IMG/VR virus record: IMGVR_UViG_3300042566_000762
Location: 42,462 to 106,461 of that record
Reading direction: 5' to 3' (one strand)
From: a virus
Length of the DNA: 64,000 bases
Shown here: piece after piece, positions 1 to 9,500 of the stretch
How positions within the stretch are numbered: the first letter of the stretch is position 1
How the letters are laid out: every line of letters begins with the position of its first letter
Position numbers and translations under genes: made by a program
Notes under the pieces: generated by a model
The model's database searches: none
What the model was told of the DNA's origin: nothing
What the model saw: only the letters and a program-made list of their open reading frames with translations

Positions 1-490
1 TCTTAATTTCTTTATTTTGAATAGAGGAATTAATTATATTTTCTGCAATTGTAAATCTAGAAGATACAACATCGGTTGGGTCAAATGATTCTTCGGATGT
101 AACTGTTTCAAATATCTTATAAATAGATGCAAGAGTTTTATAGTTTGATATTGGAGATTTGATAAACTCATCCAAATTATAAGTTTCTTTAATTTCTTTA
201 ATTAAATTATATTTTTCTTTTGTAAGTTTTTTCTCATCTATTTTTTTACGAGCTTCTAATATTGTATTGATGAATTGTTCAGCTTTACTTTCTGAATTGT
301 ATTTTTCATTAATAAGATATTGGTATAATTTCAATTCTTTTGATAATTCTTTTTTAGAATTAAAATGTTCTTTTAAAATCTTTTCTGCTACTGATTTATT
401 GGCAGACATAATCTCTGATGTGATTTGTCTTACTAATAATTCAAATATAAATCCAGTATTTTTAAACTTCGAATGTTTTATTTTTTTCAT
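1..490 (-). CDS. Head-region protein of unknown function, 3' end outside window
   Basis: An open frame runs from an ATG at 490 to the left edge of the window, so only the first ~163 residues are present. It starts MKKIKHSKFKNTG and is lysine-, asparagine- and glutamate-rich, mostly predicted helical, with no signal peptide or membrane segment. It lies 48 nt downstream of the portal gene in the same direction, and a late-type motif (512..521) sits 21 nt before its ATG. In T4-like phages the genes after the portal encode the prohead core, the prohead protease and the capsid, so a head-assembly role is likely. That is inferred from position; I do not recognise a catalytic motif. The plus-strand frame covering 267..608 is its shadow. 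Confidence 0.75.
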   Translation of the reverse strand, partial: MKKIKHSKFKNTGFIFELLVRQITSEIMSANKSVAEKILKEHFNSKKELSKELKLYQYLINEKYNSESKAEQFINTILEARKKIDEKKLTKEKYNLIKEIKETYNLDEFIKSPISNYKTLASIYKIFETVTSEESFDPTDVVSSRFTIAENIINSSIQNKEIK

Positions 491-511
491 CAATTTGTCT
501 AATTTGTCAGA

Positions 512-521
512 TATAAATATA
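512..521 (-). promoter_or_regulatory. Late-promoter-like motif before the left-edge head gene
   Basis: The coding strand reads TATATTTATA, 21 nt before the ATG at 490. It matches the motif repeated upstream of other virion genes in this window and has no TTTGG box at the -33 distance. Assignment to the phage late sigma factor is an inference. Confidence 0.45.
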
Positions 522-538
522 TTTTTTCTATTGGTTTA

Positions 539-2278
539 TTACTCTTTATTGAAATCTTCCGTTAAAATAGTTTTTTTATTACCATTCATATCTTTAAATA
601 TCTCCTGATAATTATTTCTTGGTTTATATTTTACGGAACCTTCTTTTGCTTTAAGTGTCTTAATTCCCAATGGGTCTCTACCTTCTGGATGGTCATCCTT
701 ACCATATCTAACGGGGTCTTTAGGTCTACCCACACCATCTTCTTCTAATTCGGTTTTTAATCTATTCAATTCTTCTTCTACATTTGTAGGGCCCTCTGTT
801 CCAGTTTCTTTTGCCGGGTCCATACCCTGAGTTTCGATAGATGTTAAACGGAATGTTTGTTTAGTATCATCTAATACTTGCAATGTCATTTCATCTTGTT
901 CATCTTTCGCCATTTTCATTACCGCATCATACATCCATTCTTTAGAGAACATCTTTGTTTGTTGCATTTGTTGAATTAGAGCTACCTTAGAGGTGTATAA
1001 CTCAACTTGCTCTTGCTCATAGATTTTAGATGGGATAGTTAATTCTAATGAAAAATTAGTTAATCTATCATCATCGATACCTTGTGCATATAAATGAACA
1101 ATTGCAATTTTAGTTAATTCTGAAATAATTACTCTTTGAACTCTTTCGATTGTTTTTGCAAAACGGATATCCATTGCTGCAAGAGTTGCTTTACCATTTG
1201 TATCTTCTTCATAACCCATATATGCTTTTGGAATCTTCAATGCTGCCATTAACTTACCTTTCAAGTAGTTAATATCATCAATCATATTATATTCCAAACC
1301 TTTTAGAGTATCAATTGAAGTTCCATTATCATTACCACGAACTGGCATATAATAATCTTCAATAAGGTTTTGCATATTGTATTTTAAGTTATACTCACCC
1401 GTTCTTTCATCAACAAAAGGAACTTTTTTAGATGAGTTTATAATTTTTTGCATGTAATTATCCACTTCATTTGGTGGAATATTACCTACATCAATTTTAA
1501 AAATTCTCTTTTCAGGAGCTCTCATTACTCTATGAATTAACATAGCATCTTCCATTAACATTAATTGTTTCCAAACTCTTCTACCACCTTCAATCATTGA
1601 TTTACCATAAGGTAAGAAGTTTGAATCCGAATTTAAACGGAAGTGTGCCATTTCATAGTTTTCAAATTCTTTCTTTGCAGATTGTCCTACTGAATTATAT
1701 GGATTTTGGTATGGAGCGTATACAAACTTAACTCTTTGTGGATTTTCTGGGTCGAATCCTTCTACCCTACTCATTTCATATACCGATAATGGTGCAACAC
1801 CAACGATACCAACTTTGTCTGCCATTTCTAATTGTAAAAAGAAATCACCATATTTAACCAAATTTCTAGCCCATGGCCATAAATTAAATTCAACATTAAG
1901 AATATCGTAAAATAAATTTTCTAATATTTGTTTAATATTGTCATCCTCATGATGGATTTTTAAAACATTACCCATTTCATTTCTAGCAGTACTTTCATCT
2001 GCATAGACATCCAATGCCGATGATAATATCGGGTCCATATCCATAGAATCATAGTCTCTAAATAAATCTATTCTAACTTGTTGATATGCCATTGAAGATT
2101 CAACTTGGCCACTACCATAGTTAGTGACTTTCATTTTCATAAATCTATCAACCAAATTTGTGGTCATATTTTGCCACTCATCGGTATCAACAACTTTTAT
2201 ACCATCTTGCGTTTGACGAACAATTGTATTTGTTGAAAATAATTTTTGTAACCTACTAAATATTGTTTTATCTGCCAT
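539..2278 (-). CDS. 20: Portal vertex protein (T4 gp20-like)
   Basis: This 579-residue protein matches the T4 gp20 portal family, which forms the dodecameric ring at the capsid vertex through which DNA is packaged and to which the neck attaches. Typical family segments are the N-terminal DYDSMDMDPILSSALD region (about residues 75-90), WARNLVKYGD, MRAPEKRIFKIDVG, and LKIPKAYMGYEED in the C-terminal half. Length is close to T4 gp20 (524 residues), with a polar C-terminal extension containing a VGRPKDPVRYGKDDHPEGRDP segment. It follows the terminase and a small head protein and precedes the left-edge head gene, the expected packaging-to-head order. A host-type promoter (2300..2331) lies directly upstream. 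Confidence 0.95.
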   Translation of the reverse strand: MADKTIFSRLQKLFSTNTIVRQTQDGIKVVDTDEWQNMTTNLVDRFMKMKVTNYGSGQVESSMAYQQVRIDLFRDYDSMDMDPILSSALDVYADESTARNEMGNVLKIHHEDDNIKQILENLFYDILNVEFNLWPWARNLVKYGDFFLQLEMADKVGIVGVAPLSVYEMSRVEGFDPENPQRVKFVYAPYQNPYNSVGQSAKKEFENYEMAHFRLNSDSNFLPYGKSMIEGGRRVWKQLMLMEDAMLIHRVMRAPEKRIFKIDVGNIPPNEVDNYMQKIINSSKKVPFVDERTGEYNLKYNMQNLIEDYYMPVRGNDNGTSIDTLKGLEYNMIDDINYLKGKLMAALKIPKAYMGYEEDTNGKATLAAMDIRFAKTIERVQRVIISELTKIAIVHLYAQGIDDDRLTNFSLELTIPSKIYEQEQVELYTSKVALIQQMQQTKMFSKEWMYDAVMKMAKDEQDEMTLQVLDDTKQTFRLTSIETQGMDPAKETGTEGPTNVEEELNRLKTELEEDGVGRPKDPVRYGKDDHPEGRDPLGIKTLKAKEGSVKYKPRNNYQEIFKDMNGNKKTILTEDFNKE

Positions 2279-2299
2279 TTTAATATAATTCTATTTTTC

Positions 2300-2331
2300 T
2301 AAATATATGAAAAATTTTTCAATTTTCCAAA
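2300..2331 (-). promoter_or_regulatory. Bacteroidetes-type promoter before the portal gene
   Basis: On the coding strand a TTTGGAAAA box (2331..2323) is followed by TATATTTA (2307..2300). The distance from TTG to the -7 box is 23 nt, the same as in four other promoters in this window. The upstream box begins right after the preceding gene's stop codon. The expected transcript start is about 15-20 nt before the portal ATG. The upstream box is AAAA rather than TAAT, so this is the weakest match of the five. Confidence 0.6.
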
Positions 2332-3525
2332 TTACCACTTTCTACAACTCCAATATCTTGCCTTGTGTCTTGGTCCTGGACTATCACAATTATGTCTTGC
2401 TCTAAAAGATTTTCTCGCTTTGGGATTAGACTTTCTTATTCTCATCGTTTTCTCACCTTTGGATGCTGCGGATGTTCCACCATGTCCAAAGTTTACCTTT
2501 ACTACATTACCAGCTGGGTTCTTTACATATACTTTAAATTTCTTAACATCACCTGCCATTGGTTTACCTAACTTAACTTCTCTACCCTGATATTCTGCTT
2601 CTCTTAAACATTGACATCCTTCATTTAAGTTTTTATCATATGCTCTCATAAATGAAATGAAATCCTCCATATCCTCATCTTCTACATCATATTCTTCAGG
2701 TTCAACTAAACCATAATTTACATCATCGTCACTATTAATATCTTCACTTATAGGAACACAATTTGGAACCATTTTACCATTTTTCATTTTACCACCAACT
2801 TGCTTATAACCGTCCCAACAAGCTTCGTTTACTACACCTTCACCGAACATACCTACAAAATCACCTTGATATTTGTTACCAGGTCTGCCCGACATTGCCG
2901 TTGCGAAATCTTTTCTAACTTTTTCTTTTCCTTTAGCTATAAAGTTAAAAAGGTTTTTAGCATTCAAATTAAAATCATCTATAAATTTTTGTACTATACT
3001 ATCACGTGTGCCCGTCAATTTAGCAATTTCTTTTGCTTCTTTGCCCGCCACTTCACTTATTACATTTTCGCTACAAGTTTTCCAACCACCACCTTTTGAT
3101 TTGTAGTTTTTTGCAGCCCATCCATTTGCATAAGCCGATGGATATACATCAAATTTAGATTTTGCAGCTGCTTTACTTGCAGACCACTTACCTGGGTCAG
3201 TTGGACAATTCTTTTCTAAAAATAAATTTAGTTTTTCTTCTATGTTCATAGTTTCATTTTTTGGTTTAGTAGAAACATATATTGGTGTTTTACCTTGTCC
3301 ACTACTATTTTTACCACCTCTTCCTGCATCATTTTGTGCAGCTCTCTTTCTACGAGTTGCACTTTCTTTTTCTTTTTTACTCATTCCGGCTGCTTTTGCC
3401 GCAGGAACACATTTAGCATATCCTTTCTTTTCTCCCGAAGTTCCACATGGTGGGTGCTTGCCATCGACTTTTTTGCCGATGTTTACCCATTTTTCTTTAA
3501 ACCACTTATTCAAATCTTCGTTCAT
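2332..3525 (-). CDS. Mosaic virion/head protein with DUF5872-like modules
   Basis: The 397-residue protein is a string of short basic, cysteine-containing modules. Residues ~10-85 (GKHPPCG, GYAKCVPAAKA, TRRKRAAQ) resemble DUF5872. Residues ~107-151 contain a YPSAYANGWAAKNY segment. Residues ~226-258 contain ACWDGYKQVG and MVPNCVP. A strongly acidic stretch spans ~260-300. Residues ~303-397 form a basic tail ending RHNCDSPGP...YWSCRKW. I recall such modules from phages and large eukaryotic viruses, without known activity. Sequences LNE|G (300-303) and LRE|A (307-310) fit the T4 prohead-protease consensus (L/I)xE|(G/A), so the C-terminal ~90 residues could be released during head maturation. 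Position between terminase and portal supports a head role. Confidence 0.7.
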   Translation of the reverse strand: MNEDLNKWFKEKWVNIGKKVDGKHPPCGTSGEKKGYAKCVPAAKAAGMSKKEKESATRRKRAAQNDAGRGGKNSSGQGKTPIYVSTKPKNETMNIEEKLNLFLEKNCPTDPGKWSASKAAAKSKFDVYPSAYANGWAAKNYKSKGGGWKTCSENVISEVAGKEAKEIAKLTGTRDSIVQKFIDDFNLNAKNLFNFIAKGKEKVRKDFATAMSGRPGNKYQGDFVGMFGEGVVNEACWDGYKQVGGKMKNGKMVPNCVPISEDINSDDDVNYGLVEPEEYDVEDEDMEDFISFMRAYDKNLNEGCQCLREAEYQGREVKLGKPMAGDVKKFKVYVKNPAGNVVKVNFGHGGTSAASKGEKTMRIRKSNPKARKSFRARHNCDSPGPRHKARYWSCRKW

Positions 3526-3542
3526 CTATAATAGTTTCAACA

Positions 3543-3552
3543 TATAAATATA
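3543..3552 (-). promoter_or_regulatory. Late-promoter-like motif before the mosaic head gene
   Basis: TATATTTATA on the coding strand, 17 nt before the ATG at 3525, inside the 33-nt gap that follows the terminase gene's stop region. No -33 box is visible at the expected distance. Confidence 0.45.
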
Positions 3553-3558
3553 AAAAAA

Positions 3559-5166
3559 TTACTTTAGTAACCAAGTTAGATTTTCAGTATTTCCTCTAGT
3601 GTCATTCATTTCATATGGATTTGTTTTTAGATGGCCTGTTGAGATTAATCCTTCATATTTGTTTATATGTGCTGAGTTTAACATTTGTTTTGTCAAATCT
3701 ATACCTTCTTGTTTCAATCTCAGTGCAGTATTACGAACCCAAAGTCCAATACCCAACGCCATAATAAGGTCATCATTATATCCTTTCATTGCTTCTGCTC
3801 TACCATTCTGCCAAATGAACGTAAACATTTCATCTATCAATCTACTTGAACGAATTAGAATATCTTTTTCATTCATATATGTGTCTAATGCTGAAATAAT
3901 AAGTGGACGAGTTTTACTGGTCGTTGAAAATCCTGCAACCATTTGTCTTTCGTCTCTATAATATTTGTTTGACATTTGTCTTTCCGTATCAATATATTTC
4001 AAATCATTACTCATATAGAATAAGTTTTGATATCCTCTATTGATAATTTGTTGAATACATGCCCAACCTACATTTGAGTTCTCTACTACTAAAAGTGCGT
4101 TATTATATTCGGTTGCCAATGCAGTTAAAAAGTTTCCAAAATCTTTTGTGTCAATTTTACCTCTATATTCTGCAACTTGGGAACTATCTTCTATATCTAT
4201 AACTTGTGCAGTAGAATAGTCAGCTCCGTCACCACGTGCAACGTCCGCACATACCATATATGCTCTATTGTAATTTGGATGTTCCCATACCCAAAGATTA
4301 TTATCAAATCCTCTTTTTTGTGCAGGTTCCATCACATATGTATCTTTATACCATGTCAATAATGCCGGTTCAAATACCGTATCACCTGAACCAACAAAGT
4401 CACAATCACATTCTTGTGCCGCACCTTTAACTCCTAAGATTTTAGTTTGTTCATCTCTCCATGCCTGATTCCTTTCTGGGTGAACTGTCCAATGTAGATT
4501 GATATTATTAAATCCATTTTGGCCACTTTCTCCGTCTACCCACATTTTATGAAACCAATTACCAATACCATTTGGAGTTGATAATACGATTGCAGCACCA
4601 CCTGTTGATAGAGTCGATTGTGCTGATAACCAAATTTCATCAATATCTCTAATGAATGCAGCTTCATCCACAACTAATAGGGATAAGGCTTCGGAACGAC
4701 CTGCGTCCGGAGAACTTGCGATTGCTTTTACTTGTGAACCATTTTTTAATTTAAGAGAAAGTTTGTTATCTTCTACCGAACTACTACCCCCATCTCTTAA
4801 CCAAATAGGAAGTAAGTCGTGCATAACTCTTACCTTCTCTACCAGATTCTTCGCTACGGTCACTTTTGTTGCGATTACCAATGCATTGAAGTCTTGATTG
4901 AATAACATCTTCCATAAAATATATCCTGCAGATAAGGTCGATAGACCCAACTGGCGGGATTTAAGAATAATGTTAAAACGATTATCTTTAAAGTCTGTTA
5001 AACAATTTTCCTGGAATGGATAAAGGTGAAAGGGTATTTTTCCTCTCACCGGATGTTGAATGACACAATACTTCTTCATAAAGTAAATTGGGTCTAACGC
5101 ACACTTGCGATATTCTTCAGCAATTATCTCTTTTAAGGTTTTCTTAGGTTGCCCCTGAACTCCCAT
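3559..5166 (-). CDS. 17: Terminase large subunit (T4 gp17-like)
   Basis: This is the ATP-driven DNA packaging motor and headful nuclease. The ATPase half carries a degenerate Walker A, SRQLGLST (residues 70-77, where T4 has SRQLGKTT), and Walker B LLVVDEAAF with D167 and E168. A STPNG coupling motif is at 196-200. The RNase-H-like nuclease half shows CADVARGDGADYS (D308), VVENSN (E362) and NDDLIMA (D465/D466). At 535 residues it is shorter than T4 gp17 (610), mainly at the N-terminus. The start overlaps the preceding membrane-protein gene's stop by one base. Lysine is missing from the P-loop end, but this variant is common in terminases of this type, so it should be active. Confidence 0.96.
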   Translation of the reverse strand: MGVQGQPKKTLKEIIAEEYRKCALDPIYFMKKYCVIQHPVRGKIPFHLYPFQENCLTDFKDNRFNIILKSRQLGLSTLSAGYILWKMLFNQDFNALVIATKVTVAKNLVEKVRVMHDLLPIWLRDGGSSSVEDNKLSLKLKNGSQVKAIASSPDAGRSEALSLLVVDEAAFIRDIDEIWLSAQSTLSTGGAAIVLSTPNGIGNWFHKMWVDGESGQNGFNNINLHWTVHPERNQAWRDEQTKILGVKGAAQECDCDFVGSGDTVFEPALLTWYKDTYVMEPAQKRGFDNNLWVWEHPNYNRAYMVCADVARGDGADYSTAQVIDIEDSSQVAEYRGKIDTKDFGNFLTALATEYNNALLVVENSNVGWACIQQIINRGYQNLFYMSNDLKYIDTERQMSNKYYRDERQMVAGFSTTSKTRPLIISALDTYMNEKDILIRSSRLIDEMFTFIWQNGRAEAMKGYNDDLIMALGIGLWVRNTALRLKQEGIDLTKQMLNSAHINKYEGLISTGHLKTNPYEMNDTRGNTENLTWLLK

Positions 5167-5813
5167 TATTTTTTGAATTTAATCTTCCAATAAACACCAC
5201 CACCAATATATGGAGATAATGTTCCATTAGTTCCATCAGTTACTCTATTAGCAACACCAACACCAACTTGATAAATTTTGTCTTTTTTGGTTTTTACTAA
5301 CAATCCTGCACCAACATTTGAAACCACATCTGCTTTATTAAATCCACCTGTAAAACCATAATATACTTGTGTTTTAGGTAATTCTTTAACAATCATAGTT
5401 TCTTTAATAGTTCTTTCTTTAACTTTTGCATCAAAGGTTCTACCCCATATTTTATTTTGTGAGATTGTATCTGTTACTGAAACTGTTCCTAATGAATCAG
5501 GTAATACTAACACATCATTATATAATACTTTTGAATAATAATCTTTTAATAAAGCTTGTGTATCTACTACTGCAGGAATTACAACTTCTTTTTCAACGAT
5601 TGTTTCGTGATAGATATCTTCACCTTTTTTAGTTACTACTTTAGTTTTAACTACTTCAAATGTATCGATATCATGTTTAATTACTTCATATTTTTTACCA
5701 TCAATTCTAACGGTTCTTCCTGGCATCTTTCCACCTGGATTAAAATATTCTAATAATACGATTACAACTAATACCGCAATTGCGATGTTTTTTAAATTTA
5801 AGAATTTTTTCAT
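5166..5813 (-). CDS. Membrane-anchored protein of unknown function
   Basis: Residues ~8-24 (IAIAVLVVIVLLEYF) form one N-terminal hydrophobic helix, either a signal anchor or an uncleaved signal peptide, after a lysine-rich start. The rest of the 215 residues is mostly beta-strand-like and charged. The last ~70 residues alternate polar and hydrophobic residues (GAGLLVKT, QVGVGVANRV, YIGGGVYWKIK), a pattern reminiscent of outer-membrane or periplasmic beta proteins of Bacteroidetes. It sits between the terminase and a zinc-finger protein with 1-4 nt spacing, so it is co-transcribed with the packaging genes. A role in lysis (spanin-like) or superinfection control is possible but not shown by the sequence. 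Confidence 0.7.
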   Translation of the reverse strand: MKKFLNLKNIAIAVLVVIVLLEYFNPGGKMPGRTVRIDGKKYEVIKHDIDTFEVVKTKVVTKKGEDIYHETIVEKEVVIPAVVDTQALLKDYYSKVLYNDVLVLPDSLGTVSVTDTISQNKIWGRTFDAKVKERTIKETMIVKELPKTQVYYGFTGGFNKADVVSNVGAGLLVKTKKDKIYQVGVGVANRVTDGTNGTLSPYIGGGVYWKIKFKK

Positions 5814-5817
5814 AATT

Positions 5818-6486
5818 TTAATTTTTAACTAATTCTGAATGATTTAATTCAATCATTTTTTCTTCTAATAATCTTTTTCGTTCTATTAATAATTCAATGG
5901 CCTCATATGCACCATCTATATCTTTTTTTAAATCTTCTTTAACTTTTTCGATATCAACATCCCAAGTCCATGTTTCAATTCTACCATCTTCACCAACCAT
6001 TTCCATTTGTTTTTTGATACCACCTAAAGCTTCTTCATATCTATCTTTTAATTCTCTTACAAATGCCAGTTTATTTCTGGTTATTTTGTAATCTTCATAA
6101 AATGGATATGTTCCATCTTCTTTTAATGACCTTTCTTGTTTATCTAAACAAACAATACATAATCCTGTTTTACGAATTAGTTTTTTATCTGCTGAACTGT
6201 ATTTTTCCGTTTCACAATTGTCATTAGAACAAGTATTTATTTTTTGTAAATATTGTCTAATATCATCCATTTGAGTTACAGCAACTTTAAATCCTTCTTT
6301 TTGTTCCCACTCTTTACCATCTTTGTCAGACCACCTTTCACCCACTTTTCTTTTTTGTTCAACCTCGCCTTCATAACCATGCACTCGTTGTGTGTTGTCC
6401 TCTCTACCAAAAACCGTGTCTATAATGAGTTTACGAGATTTGTGCATCCCCTTTGATTTCTCATCAAAACTTTTTCTTTTTGCCAT
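5818..6486 (-). CDS. Zinc-ribbon/coiled-coil protein upstream of terminase
   Basis: A 222-residue protein with two visible parts. Residues 86-113 hold four cysteines (C86, C91, C110, C113) spaced like a zinc ribbon. Residues ~125-215 are rich in Lys and Glu and likely form helical coiled coils (VRELKDRYEEALGG, IELLIERKRLLEEKMIEL). The N-terminus is basic. It precedes the membrane protein and terminase in one operon. A terminase small subunit would fit position and helical content, but gp16 proteins normally lack a zinc ribbon, so this is only a candidate. No promoter motif is visible in the 47 nt before it. Confidence 0.65.
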   Translation of the reverse strand: MAKRKSFDEKSKGMHKSRKLIIDTVFGREDNTQRVHGYEGEVEQKRKVGERWSDKDGKEWEQKEGFKVAVTQMDDIRQYLQKINTCSNDNCETEKYSSADKKLIRKTGLCIVCLDKQERSLKEDGTYPFYEDYKITRNKLAFVRELKDRYEEALGGIKKQMEMVGEDGRIETWTWDVDIEKVKEDLKKDIDGAYEAIELLIERKRLLEEKMIELNHSELVKN

Positions 6487-6533
6487 ACTAATAACTTTTA
6501 AATAACTATTTCTTTATATTATATATATCAAAT

Positions 6534-9500
6534 TTATGCGTAAAAAATACCTAATATCTGATTTAGTGGTGCAAATGTACCAGTTAACTTATATGTTTTA
6601 CCATTATAAAAGAATACTAAACCTTCACTTGCAACTATTTTTTCAATACCACCCAATTGATTTAATCTTTCCAATTCAGTTTTCAATTTTTGTATTTGAG
6701 CTGGATTTCCAGCACTTCTAACTTGGTCTGCTACTGATTTGAATTTTTGTTTCATCGCTCTAATAGCATTTTCAGGGTGAACAGTTAATACACTTCCAAC
6801 AAAATCTAATACATCCGCACCTACACCTAAAAATATTTCTTCAAATGGTCTAATGTTTTCTTTTTGTTGTTTGATTACATTTACTTTATCATTTTCAATT
6901 GCCCACTCTTGCAATTCTTCATTTGAAATTGTGTTTAAACGAAATGTTTTTTCGCCAAACGCCCATCTTCTAATCAACGCTTCTTTAGTAATTTTATCAA
7001 CTTTAGTAGGCGCTTTTGATTCAATCCACCAATCCCACCAACTTTGATGATAATCAGCCACATTGTCCGTATCTTTTAAATGAAATTCCGATTGTAATTT
7101 ATTTAATTTTGATAAATATTTACCTTGTTTAGAACTTAAATTATTATCTTTTGGAATAGAAGTTATGGGAGGGCCTTGAATCGTATATTTTGATTGAACA
7201 TCTGCGTTTACTTGTTTAATCATTCCCGCCAATTTAGATGCCGCTGATTGGTCTGCACCAACTGCTTCACCTTTTTCATTATAACAAGTTGTATTATGAA
7301 ATACTAAAAGTGCTTGGCCATATGGAATAACATTAACCGAATCTGGCCATATTACTTCTAAATTCATAAAGCATTGGCCTTCGTTAAATATTTTCTTTCT
7401 TTGTGCTTCCGATAACCCACTAATTGCTGCTGATAAATCTTTCATTGCAAAGTTGTAAGCATCGGTTAATCCACCTCTACCGGCAAACTTTGATGCAACA
7501 TCTTCGATACCCATTGCGTTTGCACCTGCGTTTGCTAAATTACCTTTATTTCTGGCTGCAATCAATCTACCATTTTTCCAACTAATTGCTAATGCCTGGC
7601 CATCTGTTTTTTCTCTAACAACTCCCAAGTCACCTTCTAATGCAGATTTAATTATATTTTTCAAATCACCAAAAGTCAAATCCATATCATCAAAAGGATG
7701 TGACATGTGTCCGTATGCACCACCCTCCATCAATAATCCCTCTTTAATAAATTCCGTTTCTACATAATCAACATCTGGAAGGTTTTTTATACTATATGTA
7801 ATAGTTCTTTCTTCTGCATCGTCATCACCAAATATTGCATCTGCTTTTGGAAAATCAGTTTGAGTATATCCACCATTTTTATACCAATCTTCACTTTTAT
7901 CGGTATTTAATTTTCTTTTTTTACCTTTTTGAACAAATGAACCATCTGGAACATCTGCGGTATTGGATACCATAACACTACTAACTTCGTTTAAATCGGG
8001 TTCAATATTTAATTCTTTTTCCATTCTGGTAATATCATCATATCCCATATTACGAAGTGCTTTTGCAACTGCCGTTGGGTTGTTATGATTTGGATTACCA
8101 AATAAAAATGCATTAATTCTTTTTCTGAATTTTGCATCTCTGTAAAGTTGAATTATGTTTTTGAAATGAATATCTTTATTACCCATTTCATATATATTTT
8201 GTCCTTTTTGTCCTAAACGAAATGTGGTTGCCTTTTTACCATTTATAGTTGGCATTCCGTGGTCATCTTTACCAATATCTTTAACAACAACTTTTTTGTT
8301 TTTGAATTTACCCATTAAAACCTCATCACCCTTATCAACATCTATATTAATATCTTCATTATAGATTTGTTTATTTATCTTACCATAATTTCTCATTAAA
8401 ATACCGGCTACTGCATGTGCTTGATTTTCAATTGGAGAACCAGTTGCACCATCTTTAACTTCATCTTTTACTAATCCCAATTCATCTTGTTTTCTATGAA
8501 CCATTTCGTGTGCAAGAGTTCTAAGTATGTCTGCAGTTAATCTACCTTCTATTGCAACATATATTTCTTTAGACATTGGATTATACCCACCTAAAGAGGT
8601 TTTTGCTTCTGAATATTCTCTACCACTTAGTAAAGTTATTTTTGGAGTTTCTTTTAACTTTAATTTTTTAGTTGCATATTCTACAAAATGTTGAATTGAA
8701 TTTTGTTTTGTTTCTGAAATATTTTCGTTTAATCCTTTTGTAAGATTTTGTAATTTTGAAATTTCCTTTTGTTTTTTATAAGATTCCAATGTTTTTAATA
8801 ATTGTTGAGGATTTGGTTCAAATGTTTCCATTTTTTTAACAACGTCTGCAACTAATTTTATAAACATATCACCATTTGCTTTTGTTTCATTTACTTCTTC
8901 CGCCAATCCCATTCCTTTAAGTGCCATATGTCCCAATCCAAAAAGGCCTGCACCTACTTGTGCTTCGATGTGGCCCTCACCCGCTGCCAATCCTAATGCT
9001 TCTAATCCACAATGTTTTCCAAAATCAATTGCTGCATGTGCTGCAAATCCTCCCACACTTGATACGGAATGTGATGCACCTTGACTTGCGGCTTGTATTA
9101 CTCCACCAATACCCTTTCCTGCCGCAGCTGCACCGGTTGCTCCTGCGATTGCTGCACCGACAACAACCGATGCTCCTATTACCGCTACATCTTTAAGAGT
9201 TGAAATACATGCTTTTCTTTGTCTTTTTTCCTCATGCTCACTATGTTTATATTGACCATCTTTATCTTTAAACCAACCAAATTTAGGTTTTCCTGTATAC
9301 ATAGTTGATAATGCCAAAGATTTTAAACCTCTACCGGTATTTTTTAATTGATGGTATTTTTCTTTTACAACTTCGTATACTTTTTCAGCTATATTTTTTG
9401 GAAGATTTGAAATAAAATCACCAATTTTTTGAGACCAATTTTTTCTTGTTTCAGAATGTGGGTTGGTTGTTTCATGAACATCATGTTGTTCTTCTTCCGT

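Noticed and set aside
267-608. Plus-strand frame over the left-edge gene and portal end
   Set aside because: It lies opposite two clearly coding minus-strand genes and has no promoter or family motif; a shadow of AT-rich coding.
3242-3547. Plus-strand 101-residue frame over the mosaic head gene
   Set aside because: Opposite to a strongly coding lysine/alanine-rich region; composition is that of an antisense frame.
5818-6486. Terminase small subunit assignment
   Set aside because: Position and helices fit, but the four-cysteine zinc ribbon is not typical, so the gene is left unassigned.
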